Program-made: the position numbers and the translations under genes | From: Comamonas testosteroni ATCC 11996 | Lineage (GTDB): Bacteria > Pseudomonadota > Gammaproteobacteria > Burkholderiales > Burkholderiaceae_C | NCBI RefSeq assembly: GCF_000241525.1 | Contig: NZ_AHIL01000038.1 | Location: forward strand, 62,001 to 126,000 | DNA: 64,000 nucleotides | Direction of reading: 5' to 3' | The notes under the pieces: generated by a model | The model's input: only the letters and a program-made list of their open reading frames with translations | What the model was told of the DNA's origin: nothing | Database searches by the model: none | In this document: positions 18,180 to 27,514 of the stretch, piece by piece | Numbering within the stretch: position 1 is the stretch's first letter | Layout of the letters: the number at the start of each line of letters is the position of its first letter

Positions 18180-19307
18180 TCAGAAACCTTTCAATTGTGC
18201 AAAGCGGTTGCGGTGATAGCCACCGTCGCCCAGCAGGCGTTGCAAAACGCGTGCCCGCTTGAAGAACAGGCCAATATCCAGTTCATCCGTCACCCCGATG
18301 CCGCCATGCAACTGGATCGCCTCGTTGCACAGCTTCTCGCACAAGTCGGATGACTTGGCCTTGGCCGCGCTGACCAGCTCGGGCACCTTGGCCTCCAAAC
18401 CGGAATCAATGGCTTCGAAAGCTGCCAGCACACAGCTCTCCAGCAGCTCAAGCTCCACATACAGACGTGCCACACGATGCTGCAATGCCTGGAATGAGCC
18501 GATCTGCACGTCAAACTGAACGCGCTCCTTCAGATAGGTCACCGTACGATCAAACACCTCACGCAGCAGGCCCAGAGACTCGGCGGCCAGGCAGGCCCGG
18601 GCTCGGTCCAGCACTTCATCAAGCACCTGAGCAGCAGGCCGGGCCACCAACGCCATATCAGCGCTCAACTCCACCTTGTCGAACTGCACGTGGGCCATGT
18701 TGCGGCTGTCAATCATGCTCATGGGTTTGATGCTGACACCTTGCGCATCCGCTGGCACCAGCCACAGGCCGGGAGCACCTTCGCCAGATGCCGCCAGCAC
18801 CACAAAGCCATTGGCGCCCACGCCATCCATCACAAAGGCTTTTTCACCGCTCAGGCACCAGCCCGTGCCGGTCTGCTCGGCTACCGTGCTCAATCTGGCT
18901 GCAAGGTGCTGGCCGGACTTTTCATCCAGAGCCAGTGCCAGCCTGGCCTGCCCACTGGCAAGCAGGGGCAGCCACTGCGTCTGCTGAGCCGCGGAGCCGG
19001 CGCGAATCAACAGCTCAGGCGCGATCACGGCCTGGCTCAGCAGCGGCTGTGCCGACAGGTTTCGGCCGATGGCTTCAAACACGGCGCCCATGCCCAGGTA
19101 GCCCGCAGCCAGCCCATCATGCGACTCGGGCAGCACCGCCACGGGCCAGCCCATCTCCACCATCTGCAGCCATAGCTGCGTATCAAAGCCCTGTTCCACC
19201 TTGTCATCCCGCAGACGGCGCTGCTGGGCCACGGGCGCTTCCTGCGCGAGAAAGGCAACAGCGCTGTCCTTGAGCAATTCCTGCTCTTGCGACAAAAGCA
19301 TGGTCAT
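18180..19307 (-). CDS. Acyl-CoA dehydrogenase, subunit of pair 1
   Basis: 375 residues of the acyl-CoA dehydrogenase fold. It shows the FAD-contact segment RVQFDVQIGSFQALQH and the LHGGIGVTDELDIG segment but lacks the SEPGAGSDL-type substrate/FAD loop. That split matches the small subunit of heteromeric alpha2beta2 steroid dehydrogenases (ChsE4-ChsE5 and ChsE1-ChsE2). The complementary subunit is the next gene upstream at 19441. Acts in the cytosol on a steroid side-chain CoA ester. Confidence 0.85.
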   Translation of the reverse strand: MTMLLSQEQELLKDSAVAFLAQEAPVAQQRRLRDDKVEQGFDTQLWLQMVEMGWPVAVLPESHDGLAAGYLGMGAVFEAIGRNLSAQPLLSQAVIAPELLIRAGSAAQQTQWLPLLASGQARLALALDEKSGQHLAARLSTVAEQTGTGWCLSGEKAFVMDGVGANGFVVLAASGEGAPGLWLVPADAQGVSIKPMSMIDSRNMAHVQFDKVELSADMALVARPAAQVLDEVLDRARACLAAESLGLLREVFDRTVTYLKERVQFDVQIGSFQALQHRVARLYVELELLESCVLAAFEAIDSGLEAKVPELVSAAKAKSSDLCEKLCNEAIQLHGGIGVTDELDIGLFFKRARVLQRLLGDGGYHRNRFAQLKGF

Positions 19308-19370
19308 ATTCTTGTCTCCATTTCAATTCGTTATCCTCAGCCTGCGCGACCGACACGGCCCAGCTCAGAG

Positions 19371-19440
19371 ACAGCGAGCAAGGGCCCAGGCAGCCCCGTC
19401 GCCCTGCAGTGAGGCTGTCGCCGCACAGCGACTCAGGGGG
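19371..19440. repeat. Dispersed intergenic repeat, copy 1
   Basis: About 70 bp beginning ACAGCGAGCAAGGGCCC and ending GCACAGCGACTCAGGGGG. The same start and end, with high identity, recur at 47977-48102. It directly abuts the 3' end of the dehydrogenase gene at 19441, within an otherwise tight operon. Confidence 0.7.
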
Positions 19441-20637
19441 TCAAGGCAATTCCAGCACTCGCTTGGCAATGATGTTCAGTTGCACTTCCGAGCTTCCGCC
19501 TGCAATCGTGTAGCTTTTGGAGCGCAGCCATGCACGGCCTACATCGATCTCATCGGCTGTGAAGTCATCGCCGGCCTCCCAGCCAAGACCGCGCAGGCCC
19601 AGCGCCTGCTCCAGCAGTTCGTACTTGGCAACTTCCTGCTCGGTCTGCACCAGCTTCATGATGCTGGAGGGGGCAGCAACGTCCTGGCGCGCCAGAGCCT
19701 TCTCGGTCACCCGACGATGGGTCAGGGCAAAAGACTGTGCATCCATCAGCAGTCCTGCCAGCTTCTCGCGCAGCGCACCATCGCTGATCTGCCCCTGTTC
19801 GTCCACCATGTAGGGCAAAGCGGTCTTGAGTGCATCGTGCGACGGCGCGCCACCTTCCGTGAACTTGGACATGGCTGCACGCTCATGCTGGAGCAGCTTT
19901 TTAGCCAACGACCAACCTTCGCCTTCCTTGCCCACAAGCTGCCGCACAGGCACCCGCACGTCGTCAAAGAAGACCTGGCAGAAACTGGACTTGCCGCTGA
20001 TCAGCTCTATGGGCTTGACCGTGACGCCGGGACTCTTCATGTCGATCAGCAAAAAGCTGATTCCATCCTGCTTCTTGCCTTCGCTGCTGGTGCGCACCAG
20101 CGCATACATCCAGTCGCCCTTGTCTCCGTCCGAGGTCCAGATCTTGCCCCCGTTGACGATATAGGCCTCGCCCTGCTCGTCCGTCACCCGCCTGGCTGAG
20201 GTCTTGAGGCTGGCCAGATCCGAGCCGGCATTGGGCTCCGAAAATCCCTGGCACCAGCGCTGCTCGCCGCGCATCATGGGCACCAGATGCTCGAGCTTTT
20301 GCTCATGCGTCCCCACCTCCACCAGGACCGGCCCCAGCATCCACACGCCCAGGTTGTACTGGGGCTGACGACAGCCAAGACGAGCCATCTCCGTGTCCAG
20401 GATACGAGCCTCCCTGGGAGAAAGGCCACCACCGCCGTATTCACGCGGCCATGACGGTGCAAACCAGCCACGATCGCGCATGCGCTCGAACCACAGTTTC
20501 TGATCCTCATTCAGAAACTGCAGCCTGGAGCTGCCCCAGACCATCTCCTCTGAAACGATGGGCCGGCGCATGCTCGCAGGACAGTTCTCCTCCAGCCACT
20601 GCGCCACTTCTTGTTTGAATGTTTCCAGTTCCGTCAT
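19441..20637 (-). CDS. Acyl-CoA dehydrogenase, catalytic-type subunit of pair 1
   Basis: 398 residues. It carries the loop SEPNAGSDLASL, the segment GGKIWTSDGDKGD and the C-terminal GGSSEVQLNIIAKRVLELP, where the usual YEGT glutamate motif is replaced by GGSS. With the 375-residue partner downstream it would form a heterotetramer that introduces the alpha,beta double bond in a steroid acyl-CoA. A 70-bp repeat sits between the two subunit genes. Start ATG, 12 bp after the metallo-hydrolase gene. Confidence 0.85.
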   Translation of the reverse strand: MTELETFKQEVAQWLEENCPASMRRPIVSEEMVWGSSRLQFLNEDQKLWFERMRDRGWFAPSWPREYGGGGLSPREARILDTEMARLGCRQPQYNLGVWMLGPVLVEVGTHEQKLEHLVPMMRGEQRWCQGFSEPNAGSDLASLKTSARRVTDEQGEAYIVNGGKIWTSDGDKGDWMYALVRTSSEGKKQDGISFLLIDMKSPGVTVKPIELISGKSSFCQVFFDDVRVPVRQLVGKEGEGWSLAKKLLQHERAAMSKFTEGGAPSHDALKTALPYMVDEQGQISDGALREKLAGLLMDAQSFALTHRRVTEKALARQDVAAPSSIMKLVQTEQEVAKYELLEQALGLRGLGWEAGDDFTADEIDVGRAWLRSKSYTIAGGSSEVQLNIIAKRVLELP

Positions 20638-20649
20638 GGCTTCCTCACC

Positions 20650-21717
20650 TCAGGCCAACGAGAAATATGCAATCTTGCCTTCACCCGAGGTACGCAGCAG
20701 CGTTCCATCCTGGTGAAGCAGGTTCAAATGGGCTATCGTTTCCCCTAGGGCCATCAGGCGATCCACGGGGCTGCGCAGCCTGGGAAAGAGCACGGGCACC
20801 AGCTCGGCAGCCGTTGCCCGCCCCACCTGACCCAGATGTCCGGTCAGCAGTGCAAACTGCTCGGCATGGTGTTCGAGCACCTGCACCAGGCGCTCGTGCA
20901 GACCGTAGAAAACGCCCTGGTGCGATGGAAGCACCAAGGTCTCGGCCGGCAGCTCATGCAAACGATGCAGCGAATCGATCCAGAGTTTGAGCGGATTGCC
21001 CTCGGGCTCGATGGGGCTGACCATCACATTCGAGGTGATGCGCGGCAGCACCTGATCACCGGCCAGCAAAATTCCGTCTTCCTCGCAATACAGACAGGCA
21101 TGCTCGGGCGAGTGCCCCTCGCCCAGCACAATGCGCCACTGGCGCTCCCCGATCTGCAGCACCTCATCCGGACGAATGCGCTGGTAATGGCTGGGTTGCC
21201 TCGGCATGAACGGATCCTTGCGCATGGCAGTCAGCATGTCGTCCAGCTCTTGGCTGCTCACCCCGGCACGCGCATAGAACTCGCGATGCGCCTCGGGCAG
21301 AGGATCGGGCGGCGGCCCCATCAGCGAGCGCAGCATCATGAACTCCCCATAGCTCATGAGCAGCGGCACGCCAAAGCGCTCCTGCAGCCACCATGCCGCA
21401 CCCGCATGGTCGTAGTGACAGTGGGTGCAGATCACACGGGTCAGCGGCTGACCGGCCAATTTCTCCGTGAAGATCTTCTCCCACAGCTCGAAGGTGCCGG
21501 GAATTCCCAGCCCTGTATCCACCACCGCCCAACCGTCGCCGTCACGCAGCAGGTAGACATTGATGTGATCAAGAGCCATGGGCATGGGCATGCGCAGCCA
21601 CAGCAGACCGGGGACGATCTCCACATGGCTGCCATCGGATGCCGGCGGCGCAAAGGGATAACGCAGCACATCTGCGGGCTTGGCCCGTACGCGCTCCTGC
21701 GCGACGGCGCTATCCAC
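20650..21717 (-). CDS. Metallo-beta-lactamase-fold hydrolase
   Basis: 355 residues from the GTG at 21717, chosen because GAAGAGG lies 6-8 bp upstream and the GTGGATAG overlaps the ligase stop. A TTG 15 bp further upstream is possible. The zinc motif THCHYDHAG is intact, with later ligands in GEGHSPEH and a C-terminal LPSHQG segment. Glyoxalase-II-like group. Inside a CoA-ester operon it may be a thioesterase or lactonase that rescues CoA or opens a side product; this is inference. No signal peptide, so cytosolic. Confidence 0.75.
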   Translation of the reverse strand: MDSAVAQERVRAKPADVLRYPFAPPASDGSHVEIVPGLLWLRMPMPMALDHINVYLLRDGDGWAVVDTGLGIPGTFELWEKIFTEKLAGQPLTRVICTHCHYDHAGAAWWLQERFGVPLLMSYGEFMMLRSLMGPPPDPLPEAHREFYARAGVSSQELDDMLTAMRKDPFMPRQPSHYQRIRPDEVLQIGERQWRIVLGEGHSPEHACLYCEEDGILLAGDQVLPRITSNVMVSPIEPEGNPLKLWIDSLHRLHELPAETLVLPSHQGVFYGLHERLVQVLEHHAEQFALLTGHLGQVGRATAAELVPVLFPRLRSPVDRLMALGETIAHLNLLHQDGTLLRTSGEGKIAYFSLA

Positions 21718-23521
21718 GCAGAGCCTCTTCAAGCGTTGCAGCGGTCAGCGGCACATAGGTCTGCAGCTTGTCATTGCGTACAAACAGCGGGTCGCCAGTC
21801 TGAGCTCTGTCATAGCCCTGTTTTTGCAGATCCACCTTACGCAGCTTGTAGTTGCCAGTCATGTCCGGCGTATCCATCAGGCGCACGAACAACGGTGCTG
21901 CATAGCGTGGCAGGCGGGAGATAGCCAGCTCCCAGAAGGCCCCGGGGTCGAACCCGGCACCCTCATGCATCACCAGGGCTGCCATGCCTGCACGACCGCC
22001 ATGGCCGGCAACCTGCACGCCATAGACGGTAATCGCATCCAGGCCCTTGAAGTCCCCCAGCGCATCGCCGACCTCCATGGTCGATACGTTCTCGCTCTTC
22101 CAGCGGAAGGTATCGCCGATACGGTCAACAAACCAGCAGTAGCCGTCTTCGTCGCAGCGCAGCAGGTCACCCGATGTCCACCACACATCGCCCGGCTGGA
22201 AGACATTGCGCAGCAGCTTCTTTTCGGAAGCCTCCTCGCTGGTATAGCCTTCAAAGCGCCCAGCCACCACACCGGGATACTGGATGACCATGCCAATGGC
22301 TTCGCCGGGCTCGTTCACGCCTGCCAATTGCAAAAAGCCGTTTTCGTCTCGGATGTAATCGCCTTTTTCCTGGTCGTAGCGAACCAGGCGCAGATTGGTT
22401 TTTTCCCAGAAGGGAACGCGGCCGCAGGAGCCGATGCGATTGTCCAGATTGATGGTATTGGTGTTGGACTCCGTGCCTCCCCAGCCTTCATAGATCTGGA
22501 ACACGGCGCCAAAGCGTGACGTCCACTGCTGCCAGATCTCGGGCGTGAGGCCGGTTCCGGCCATCTTGCGCAAGCTGTGCTCCCGGTCCCGGTCCGTCGC
22601 GGGCGCGCTGAGCAGGAAGCGGCAGATCTCCCCCACGTACTGGCAAAAGGTAATGCCATGTGCGCGGATATCGCGCCAGAACTCGCTGCGGCTGAACTTG
22701 CGGCGCACCACGATGCGTGCACCTGCAGCCATGGCGGTTGCCGTCAGAGACATGGAAGCCGCGCCGTGGTAGAGCGGCAAAAAGCAATAGAAGCAGTCAT
22801 CCCTGGTGATCTCCCACAGCAGCTGCATGGAGTCCCCCGCCATCAGCCAGCGTGCATGGCTGATGACCGCAGCCTTGGGCAGGCCGGTGGTCCCTGAGGT
22901 GAATATGTACTGCGCCGTATCGCCGGCCACCACACCCTCGCGCCACTCCAGCGGTACGGCCGTGCCGTCCCGGCTCATGGCAAGGGCCTGCAAATCAGAG
23001 CCGAACTGCTGCAGAACTCCCGCTGCGGCGGGGCGCACTTCATCCGGCCAGTGCCAGTAGCTCAGCGCCGTGTTCAGTCCTTCAGTCTGTGCAAAGCGCT
23101 CTGCACATTCCTCGCCCACGATCACATGGCTGGCCTTGGTCACCTCCAGTGCGTGCGTCAGAGGCTTGCCCATCACATGGGTGTTGATGAAGGCCACCAC
23201 GGCACCCAGCTTGGCCACGCCAAACCAGGCAAAGAAAAAGGCCGGGCGATTCTCGATGGCCATGGCCACCACATCGCCCTTTCTCACCCCCTGCTCATGC
23301 AACGCACGTGCCACCTGATTGGCGCGCTGGTTGAATTGCGCATAGGTGTAGCGCACATCGCCTTCGGTCAGAAAGATGCGCTCGCCGAAATCTCGTGCAC
23401 AGTCCTCCAGACGATCGGCCATGGTGTAGGGCGTATCGGCCAGGTACTTGGCCGCAATGGGCGCGCGACGATCCAGCTTGAGCTGGGTCTGCTCGCGCGA
23501 CACCACAGTCGTGTCGCTCAT
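21710..23521 (-). CDS. Long-chain/steroid acyl-CoA synthetase (FadD6/FATP type)
   Basis: 603 residues from the ATG at 23521 (AAGGAGACAT upstream). ANL signatures: FTSGTTGLPKAAV, YEGWGGTES, TSGDLLRCDEDGY..VDRIGDTFRWKSENVS. The FATP-like C-terminal block LPRYAAPLFVRL..TGNYKLRKVDL is typical of very-long-chain and bile-acid CoA ligases. Likely activates a C22 or C24 steroid carboxylate ahead of the ChsE/ChsH/aldolase set encoded directly upstream. Confidence 0.85.
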   Translation of the reverse strand: MSDTTVVSREQTQLKLDRRAPIAAKYLADTPYTMADRLEDCARDFGERIFLTEGDVRYTYAQFNQRANQVARALHEQGVRKGDVVAMAIENRPAFFFAWFGVAKLGAVVAFINTHVMGKPLTHALEVTKASHVIVGEECAERFAQTEGLNTALSYWHWPDEVRPAAAGVLQQFGSDLQALAMSRDGTAVPLEWREGVVAGDTAQYIFTSGTTGLPKAAVISHARWLMAGDSMQLLWEITRDDCFYCFLPLYHGAASMSLTATAMAAGARIVVRRKFSRSEFWRDIRAHGITFCQYVGEICRFLLSAPATDRDREHSLRKMAGTGLTPEIWQQWTSRFGAVFQIYEGWGGTESNTNTINLDNRIGSCGRVPFWEKTNLRLVRYDQEKGDYIRDENGFLQLAGVNEPGEAIGMVIQYPGVVAGRFEGYTSEEASEKKLLRNVFQPGDVWWTSGDLLRCDEDGYCWFVDRIGDTFRWKSENVSTMEVGDALGDFKGLDAITVYGVQVAGHGGRAGMAALVMHEGAGFDPGAFWELAISRLPRYAAPLFVRLMDTPDMTGNYKLRKVDLQKQGYDRAQTGDPLFVRNDKLQTYVPLTAATLEEALRG

Positions 23522-23563
23522 CACATGTCTCCTTGGTATTTGTTATGTGTGAGATGTCTTCGA

Positions 23564-24745
23564 TCAGCGCTGAGGACGCGGCATGCCGAGGCCGAACTGG
23601 GCAATCAGCTCGCGCTGAATCTCGTTCGTGCCGCCACCGAAGGTGTTGATGGTGCAGGCGCGCAGCTCATACTCCAGCTCGCCCATCAGATAGGAAGCGG
23701 CCGAGCCGCCACGCACCAGAGCGCTGCTGCCCACGATGTCCATCAATTGATGCAGCACCTCGACCACGCCTTCCGAGCCATAGACCTTGGTGGCAGATGC
23801 CAGGCTCACGTCCATGGCACCAGCTTCCAGACTGGCCGCGATGCGGAAGTTGGTCAGTCGCATGGCTTCAAGGCGGGCATAGCACTGCGCCAGACTGCGC
23901 CTGACCCAGGCCTGATCGACAGCGCGACGGCCCTGCTCGTCCTTGGCCTTGGTCCATTGCAGCACCTTGACGAAGGGAGCAAACACCTTGTCCGACCAGG
24001 CCCCCAGACCCAGGCGCTCGTGGTTGAGCTGTGCAGTGATCAGCTTCCAGCCGCCATTGAGCTCGCCGATCAAACGTGCTGCCGGCACTTCAACGTTGTC
24101 GAAATACGTGGCTGCCGTGTAGTTGCCAACGGTCTGAATCAGCGTATGCGAAAAGCCCTTGTCCCTGGTATCCACCACCATGATGGAAATACCCTTGTGG
24201 CGAGCCAGTTCCTGGTTGGTACGCGCGGCCAGCCACACATAGTCGGCAGATTCGATGCCCGAAGTCCACAGCTTCTGGCCGTTGACCACGAAATGCCCGT
24301 TCTGAAGATCGCCCTTCAGCTGAGCCTGTGTCTTGAGCATGGCGAGGTCGGAGCCGGCTCCGGGTTCGGAGTAACCAATGGCGAAGATGATGTCGCCGCT
24401 GGCCATGCCCGGCAGAAACTCCTTCTTCTGCGCCTCGGTGCCATGCTCCATCAACGCGGGGCCGACGGTGCTGATGGTGACGAAAGGCAGGGGAGCTCCT
24501 GCAATATTGGCTTCCTCAAAGAAGATCAGCTGCTCGGTGGCAGACAGACCCTGGCCACCGAATTCCTTGGGCCAGCCTATGGCCAGCCAGCCGTCGCGTC
24601 CCATCTTGCGGATCAGCTCACGGTACTCGTCGCCGCCCTCGGCACCGCGCATGCGGGCCTTGAGCTCGGGCGTCATCAGCGCCTGAAAGTAGTCACGGCA
24701 CTTCAGGCGCAGCGCATGCTGCTCGGGAGTCAGGTCAATGAACAT
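23564..24745 (-). CDS. Acyl-CoA dehydrogenase, catalytic-type subunit of pair 2
   Basis: 393 residues with GYSEPGAGSDLAMLKTQ, NGQKLWTSGIESADY and C-terminal FGGGTNEIQRELIAQFGLGMP. It resembles the ChsE2/FadE29-type subunit that pairs with a degenerate partner, here the 367-residue protein at 26396. The two subunit genes are separated by the aldolase and MaoC genes. Predicted reaction: dehydrogenation of a three-carbon steroid side-chain CoA ester. Confidence 0.85.
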   Translation of the reverse strand: MFIDLTPEQHALRLKCRDYFQALMTPELKARMRGAEGGDEYRELIRKMGRDGWLAIGWPKEFGGQGLSATEQLIFFEEANIAGAPLPFVTISTVGPALMEHGTEAQKKEFLPGMASGDIIFAIGYSEPGAGSDLAMLKTQAQLKGDLQNGHFVVNGQKLWTSGIESADYVWLAARTNQELARHKGISIMVVDTRDKGFSHTLIQTVGNYTAATYFDNVEVPAARLIGELNGGWKLITAQLNHERLGLGAWSDKVFAPFVKVLQWTKAKDEQGRRAVDQAWVRRSLAQCYARLEAMRLTNFRIAASLEAGAMDVSLASATKVYGSEGVVEVLHQLMDIVGSSALVRGGSAASYLMGELEYELRACTINTFGGGTNEIQRELIAQFGLGMPRPQR

Positions 24746-24761
24746 GAATGTCTCCTTGCCA

Positions 24762-25943
24762 TCAGGCCTCGTCGCCCAGGATCAGGCCGCTGGTGGGCAC
24801 GCCGGTACCGGCAGTCACCACCATGTTGTGCACGTCCTTGACCTGGTTGACGGAGCTGCCCCGGATCTGGCGCACGGCTTCGGCAATGCCGTTCATGCCG
24901 TGGATATAGGCTTCGCCCAGCTGGCCGCCATGGGTGTTGATGGGCATGGAGCCGCCGCGCGCATGCTCGCCGGCGCGAATGAAATCCTTGGCCTCGCCGC
25001 GCTTGACGAAACCGAACTCCTCGAGCTGAGGCAGCACAAAGGGCGAAAAATGGTCATACAGCACTGCGCTTTGCACATCCTTGGGAGTCAGGCGGCTTTG
25101 CTGCCACAGCTGGCTGGCGACATGCCCCATCTCGGGCAGACCGGTGATGTCCTGGCGGTAGAACGAGGTCATGGACTGCTGACCGTCAGAGATACCCTGG
25201 GCAGCCGCCTTGATGTAGACCGGCTTGGCCTTCATCTCACGGGCACGGTCGCTCGATGTGATGACCATGGCCACGGCACCGTCGGACTCCTGACAGCAGT
25301 CCAGCAGGTGCAGCGGCTCGCAGATCCAGCGGCTGGCCTGGTGCTCCTCCAGTGTGATGGGCTTGCCGTAGAAGAACGCATTGGGATTGGTGGCGGCAAA
25401 GTCGCGCACGGCCACGGCCACACGGCCGAAGTCCTCGCTGGTCGCGCCGAAAGCATGCATATAGCGGCGCGCAAACATGCCCACCCAGGATGCCGGTGTG
25501 TGAAAGCCGTGGGGCATGTACCAGCCATAGTTCACATTGTCAAAGAATGGCGTGCTGCCAAAGCCATAGCTGCCGGTTCCAAAGCGGTACCAGCTGCGCT
25601 CATTCATGGCGCGGTAGACCACGACCGTCTTGGCAATGCCCGTGGCCACGGCCATGGCCGCATGCAGCACAGGGCCGCAGGCCGCGCCACCGCCATGCGG
25701 TACCTGCGAGAAAAAGCTCACATTGCGAGCCCCGAGCAGGCGGGCGATTTCATACTCGGGAACCTTGTCCACGGAGTACGAGGAAAAGCCGTCCACCTCC
25801 TTGGGGTCAATGCCTGCATCGCTCAGCGCAGCCAGCGTGGCCTCCATGGCCAGACGCAGCTCGGTACGGCCCGAGTTCTTGGAAAATTCTGTTGCACCCA
25901 GACCCACAATGGCGGCGCGACCGGAAATATTCATATCGTTCAC
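24762..25943 (-). CDS. Thiolase-fold side-chain aldolase, Ltp2-like (second copy)
   Basis: 393 residues from a GTG start (GGAG 8 bp upstream; the ATG 9 bp inside has no ribosome site). The nucleophile loop reads VPHGGGAACGP, so the thiolase Cys position is Ala, and the C-terminus keeps NTHGGQLGEAYIHGMNG as in Ltp2. Ltp2 cleaves the hydrated three-carbon side chain to a 17-ketosteroid and propionyl-CoA, with MaoC ChsH1-ChsH2 as partner. Both partner types are encoded directly upstream here. Corresponds in role to Sal2 of Pseudomonas Chol1. Confidence 0.88.
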   Translation of the reverse strand: MNDMNISGRAAIVGLGATEFSKNSGRTELRLAMEATLAALSDAGIDPKEVDGFSSYSVDKVPEYEIARLLGARNVSFFSQVPHGGGAACGPVLHAAMAVATGIAKTVVVYRAMNERSWYRFGTGSYGFGSTPFFDNVNYGWYMPHGFHTPASWVGMFARRYMHAFGATSEDFGRVAVAVRDFAATNPNAFFYGKPITLEEHQASRWICEPLHLLDCCQESDGAVAMVITSSDRAREMKAKPVYIKAAAQGISDGQQSMTSFYRQDITGLPEMGHVASQLWQQSRLTPKDVQSAVLYDHFSPFVLPQLEEFGFVKRGEAKDFIRAGEHARGGSMPINTHGGQLGEAYIHGMNGIAEAVRQIRGSSVNQVKDVHNMVVTAGTGVPTSGLILGDEA

Positions 25944-25966
25944 AGGAATGTCTCCGCTTGTTGTTC

Positions 25967-26383
25967 TTAGGCCAGGGCCACTTGCACAGTGCCGCTGACG
26001 TGAGAGCCCATGGAATTGCTGCCCTTGAGCGTGATCTGAACGCTGCGCGTGGCCTCGTTCTTCTCGGTCACGGAGCCCGTGAACTTCATGGTGTCGCCGG
26101 GGTAATTGGGGGCCCCCAGGCGAATCTTCAGATCCATGAGGCGCGCATCGTCGCCAGCCCAGCTCTCGACAAAGCTCTGCACCAGACCGTTGGTGGTCAG
26201 GATGTTCATGAAGATATGGGGTGAACCCAGCTCGCGTGCGGCATCACGGTCATGATGTCCGGGGAAATAGTCACGCGTGGCGATGGCGCCGCCGGCAATC
26301 AGCGGCACGGTGATGGGCACGCTGACGGGCTGCAGTTCGTCGCCCACGTTCACCGACTCGAAGCGAATAGATTGGTTTGCCAT
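25967..26383 (-). CDS. MaoC-like hydratase small subunit (ChsH1-like)
   Basis: 138 residues forming a single hot-dog domain: ATRDYFPGHHDRDAARELG, FMNILTTNGLV and a C-terminal beta segment GSHVSGTVQVALA. Length and sequence style match ChsH1. It would pair with the MaoC half of the protein at 27515 to hydrate the side-chain enoyl-CoA. Located between the aldolase and dehydrogenase genes of the same module. Confidence 0.85.
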   Translation of the reverse strand: MANQSIRFESVNVGDELQPVSVPITVPLIAGGAIATRDYFPGHHDRDAARELGSPHIFMNILTTNGLVQSFVESWAGDDARLMDLKIRLGAPNYPGDTMKFTGSVTEKNEATRSVQITLKGSNSMGSHVSGTVQVALA

Positions 26384-26395
26384 GTTGTTGTCTCC

Positions 26396-27499
26396 TTAGC
26401 GGTCTTCGGGCAGGTCGTACTTCCAGCCGAGCGTGTCGTTGTCTGCGAGCCACTGGCCCAGCGCTTGCAGGTGCTGTTCGGCACTGCCGGCCTCGGCAGC
26501 CAGTGCACGACACCAGAACATGAAGCGGTGAATGTGATAGGTCACATCCACGCCCATGCCGCCATGCACATGCTGTGCAACGCGGCCTACCTTCAGACCC
26601 AGCTCGTTGGACTGGGCGCGCACCGCGTGGGCCTGCGGCGTGCAGGGCAGGCCGGCATCCAGACGCCAGACCAGCTGGCTCAGTGCGCTGCGCTGCACCT
26701 GCATGAGGATGTAGCCGTCGGCCATCTGGCCCTGCACCAGCTGGAAAGTACCGATGGGACGGTCGAACTGCTTGCGCTCGCTCACATACTCCACGGTGCG
26801 GCGCAACTGCTCCTGCGTCACGCCCTGCTGCAGGCTGGCCAGGCAGGCGATTGCCATTTCGTTGACCCATTCCAGCGCACGACCGCCCAGCACGGCCAGC
26901 ACCGGCGTGTTGCGAAAGCTGATGTCTGCCACCGCACAGTAGTCTTCGCGCATGCCGGCCACGCGGCTGACACCATCGGCCTGCAGGCTCACCAGCACCA
27001 GCTTGATCTCATCGCCCGCCGCCGCTGCCACCAGAGCCATCTGGGCCTGCTCGCCCAGAGGCACGGCTTGCAGCTGGCCTTTGAGTCGCTCACCCTGCAA
27101 CTGAAGCGCCGGCCCGCGTGTGGCCACTGCAGCCTGCAGCGACAGAGCCAGCAGCTCGCCCTCCATGGCAGAGTGAACGACTGCGTCCTGCCCCTGGGCA
27201 AACCTGGCAATCGCGGCAGCAGCGACCTGCTGCTGCCACAGCGGAACCTGCGCCAGCGCACGGCCTTGCTGCTCCAGCACGGCCAGCATCTCGCTCATGC
27301 CCAGACCCAGGCCGCCGGCAGCTTCCGGCACCAGGATGCTGTGCAGGCCCGCAGCCACGCACTGCTGCCACAGATCCTGCATGAAAGGCTGGCCCGAGGC
27401 ATCGTGCTCGCGCAGCTTGTCGTCGGTGCAATAGTCGGCAAACAGGCTTTGCGCCATGTCTGCAAATGCACGCTGGTCTTCACTGAGTTGAAAGTCCAT
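26396..27499 (-). CDS. Acyl-CoA dehydrogenase, subunit of pair 2
   Basis: 367 residues, N-terminal MDFQLSEDQRAFADMAQ, FAD-contact segment RKQFDRPIGTFQLVQG and VHGGMGVDVTYHIHRF. It lacks the SEPGAGSD loop, which is the pattern of the degenerate subunit in alpha2beta2 steroid dehydrogenases. The partner is at 23564. Same strand, 12-15 bp from its neighbours. Confidence 0.85.
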   Translation of the reverse strand: MDFQLSEDQRAFADMAQSLFADYCTDDKLREHDASGQPFMQDLWQQCVAAGLHSILVPEAAGGLGLGMSEMLAVLEQQGRALAQVPLWQQQVAAAAIARFAQGQDAVVHSAMEGELLALSLQAAVATRGPALQLQGERLKGQLQAVPLGEQAQMALVAAAAGDEIKLVLVSLQADGVSRVAGMREDYCAVADISFRNTPVLAVLGGRALEWVNEMAIACLASLQQGVTQEQLRRTVEYVSERKQFDRPIGTFQLVQGQMADGYILMQVQRSALSQLVWRLDAGLPCTPQAHAVRAQSNELGLKVGRVAQHVHGGMGVDVTYHIHRFMFWCRALAAEAGSAEQHLQALGQWLADNDTLGWKYDLPEDR

Positions 27500-27514
27500 G
27501 ACGGTCTCCTCGCA

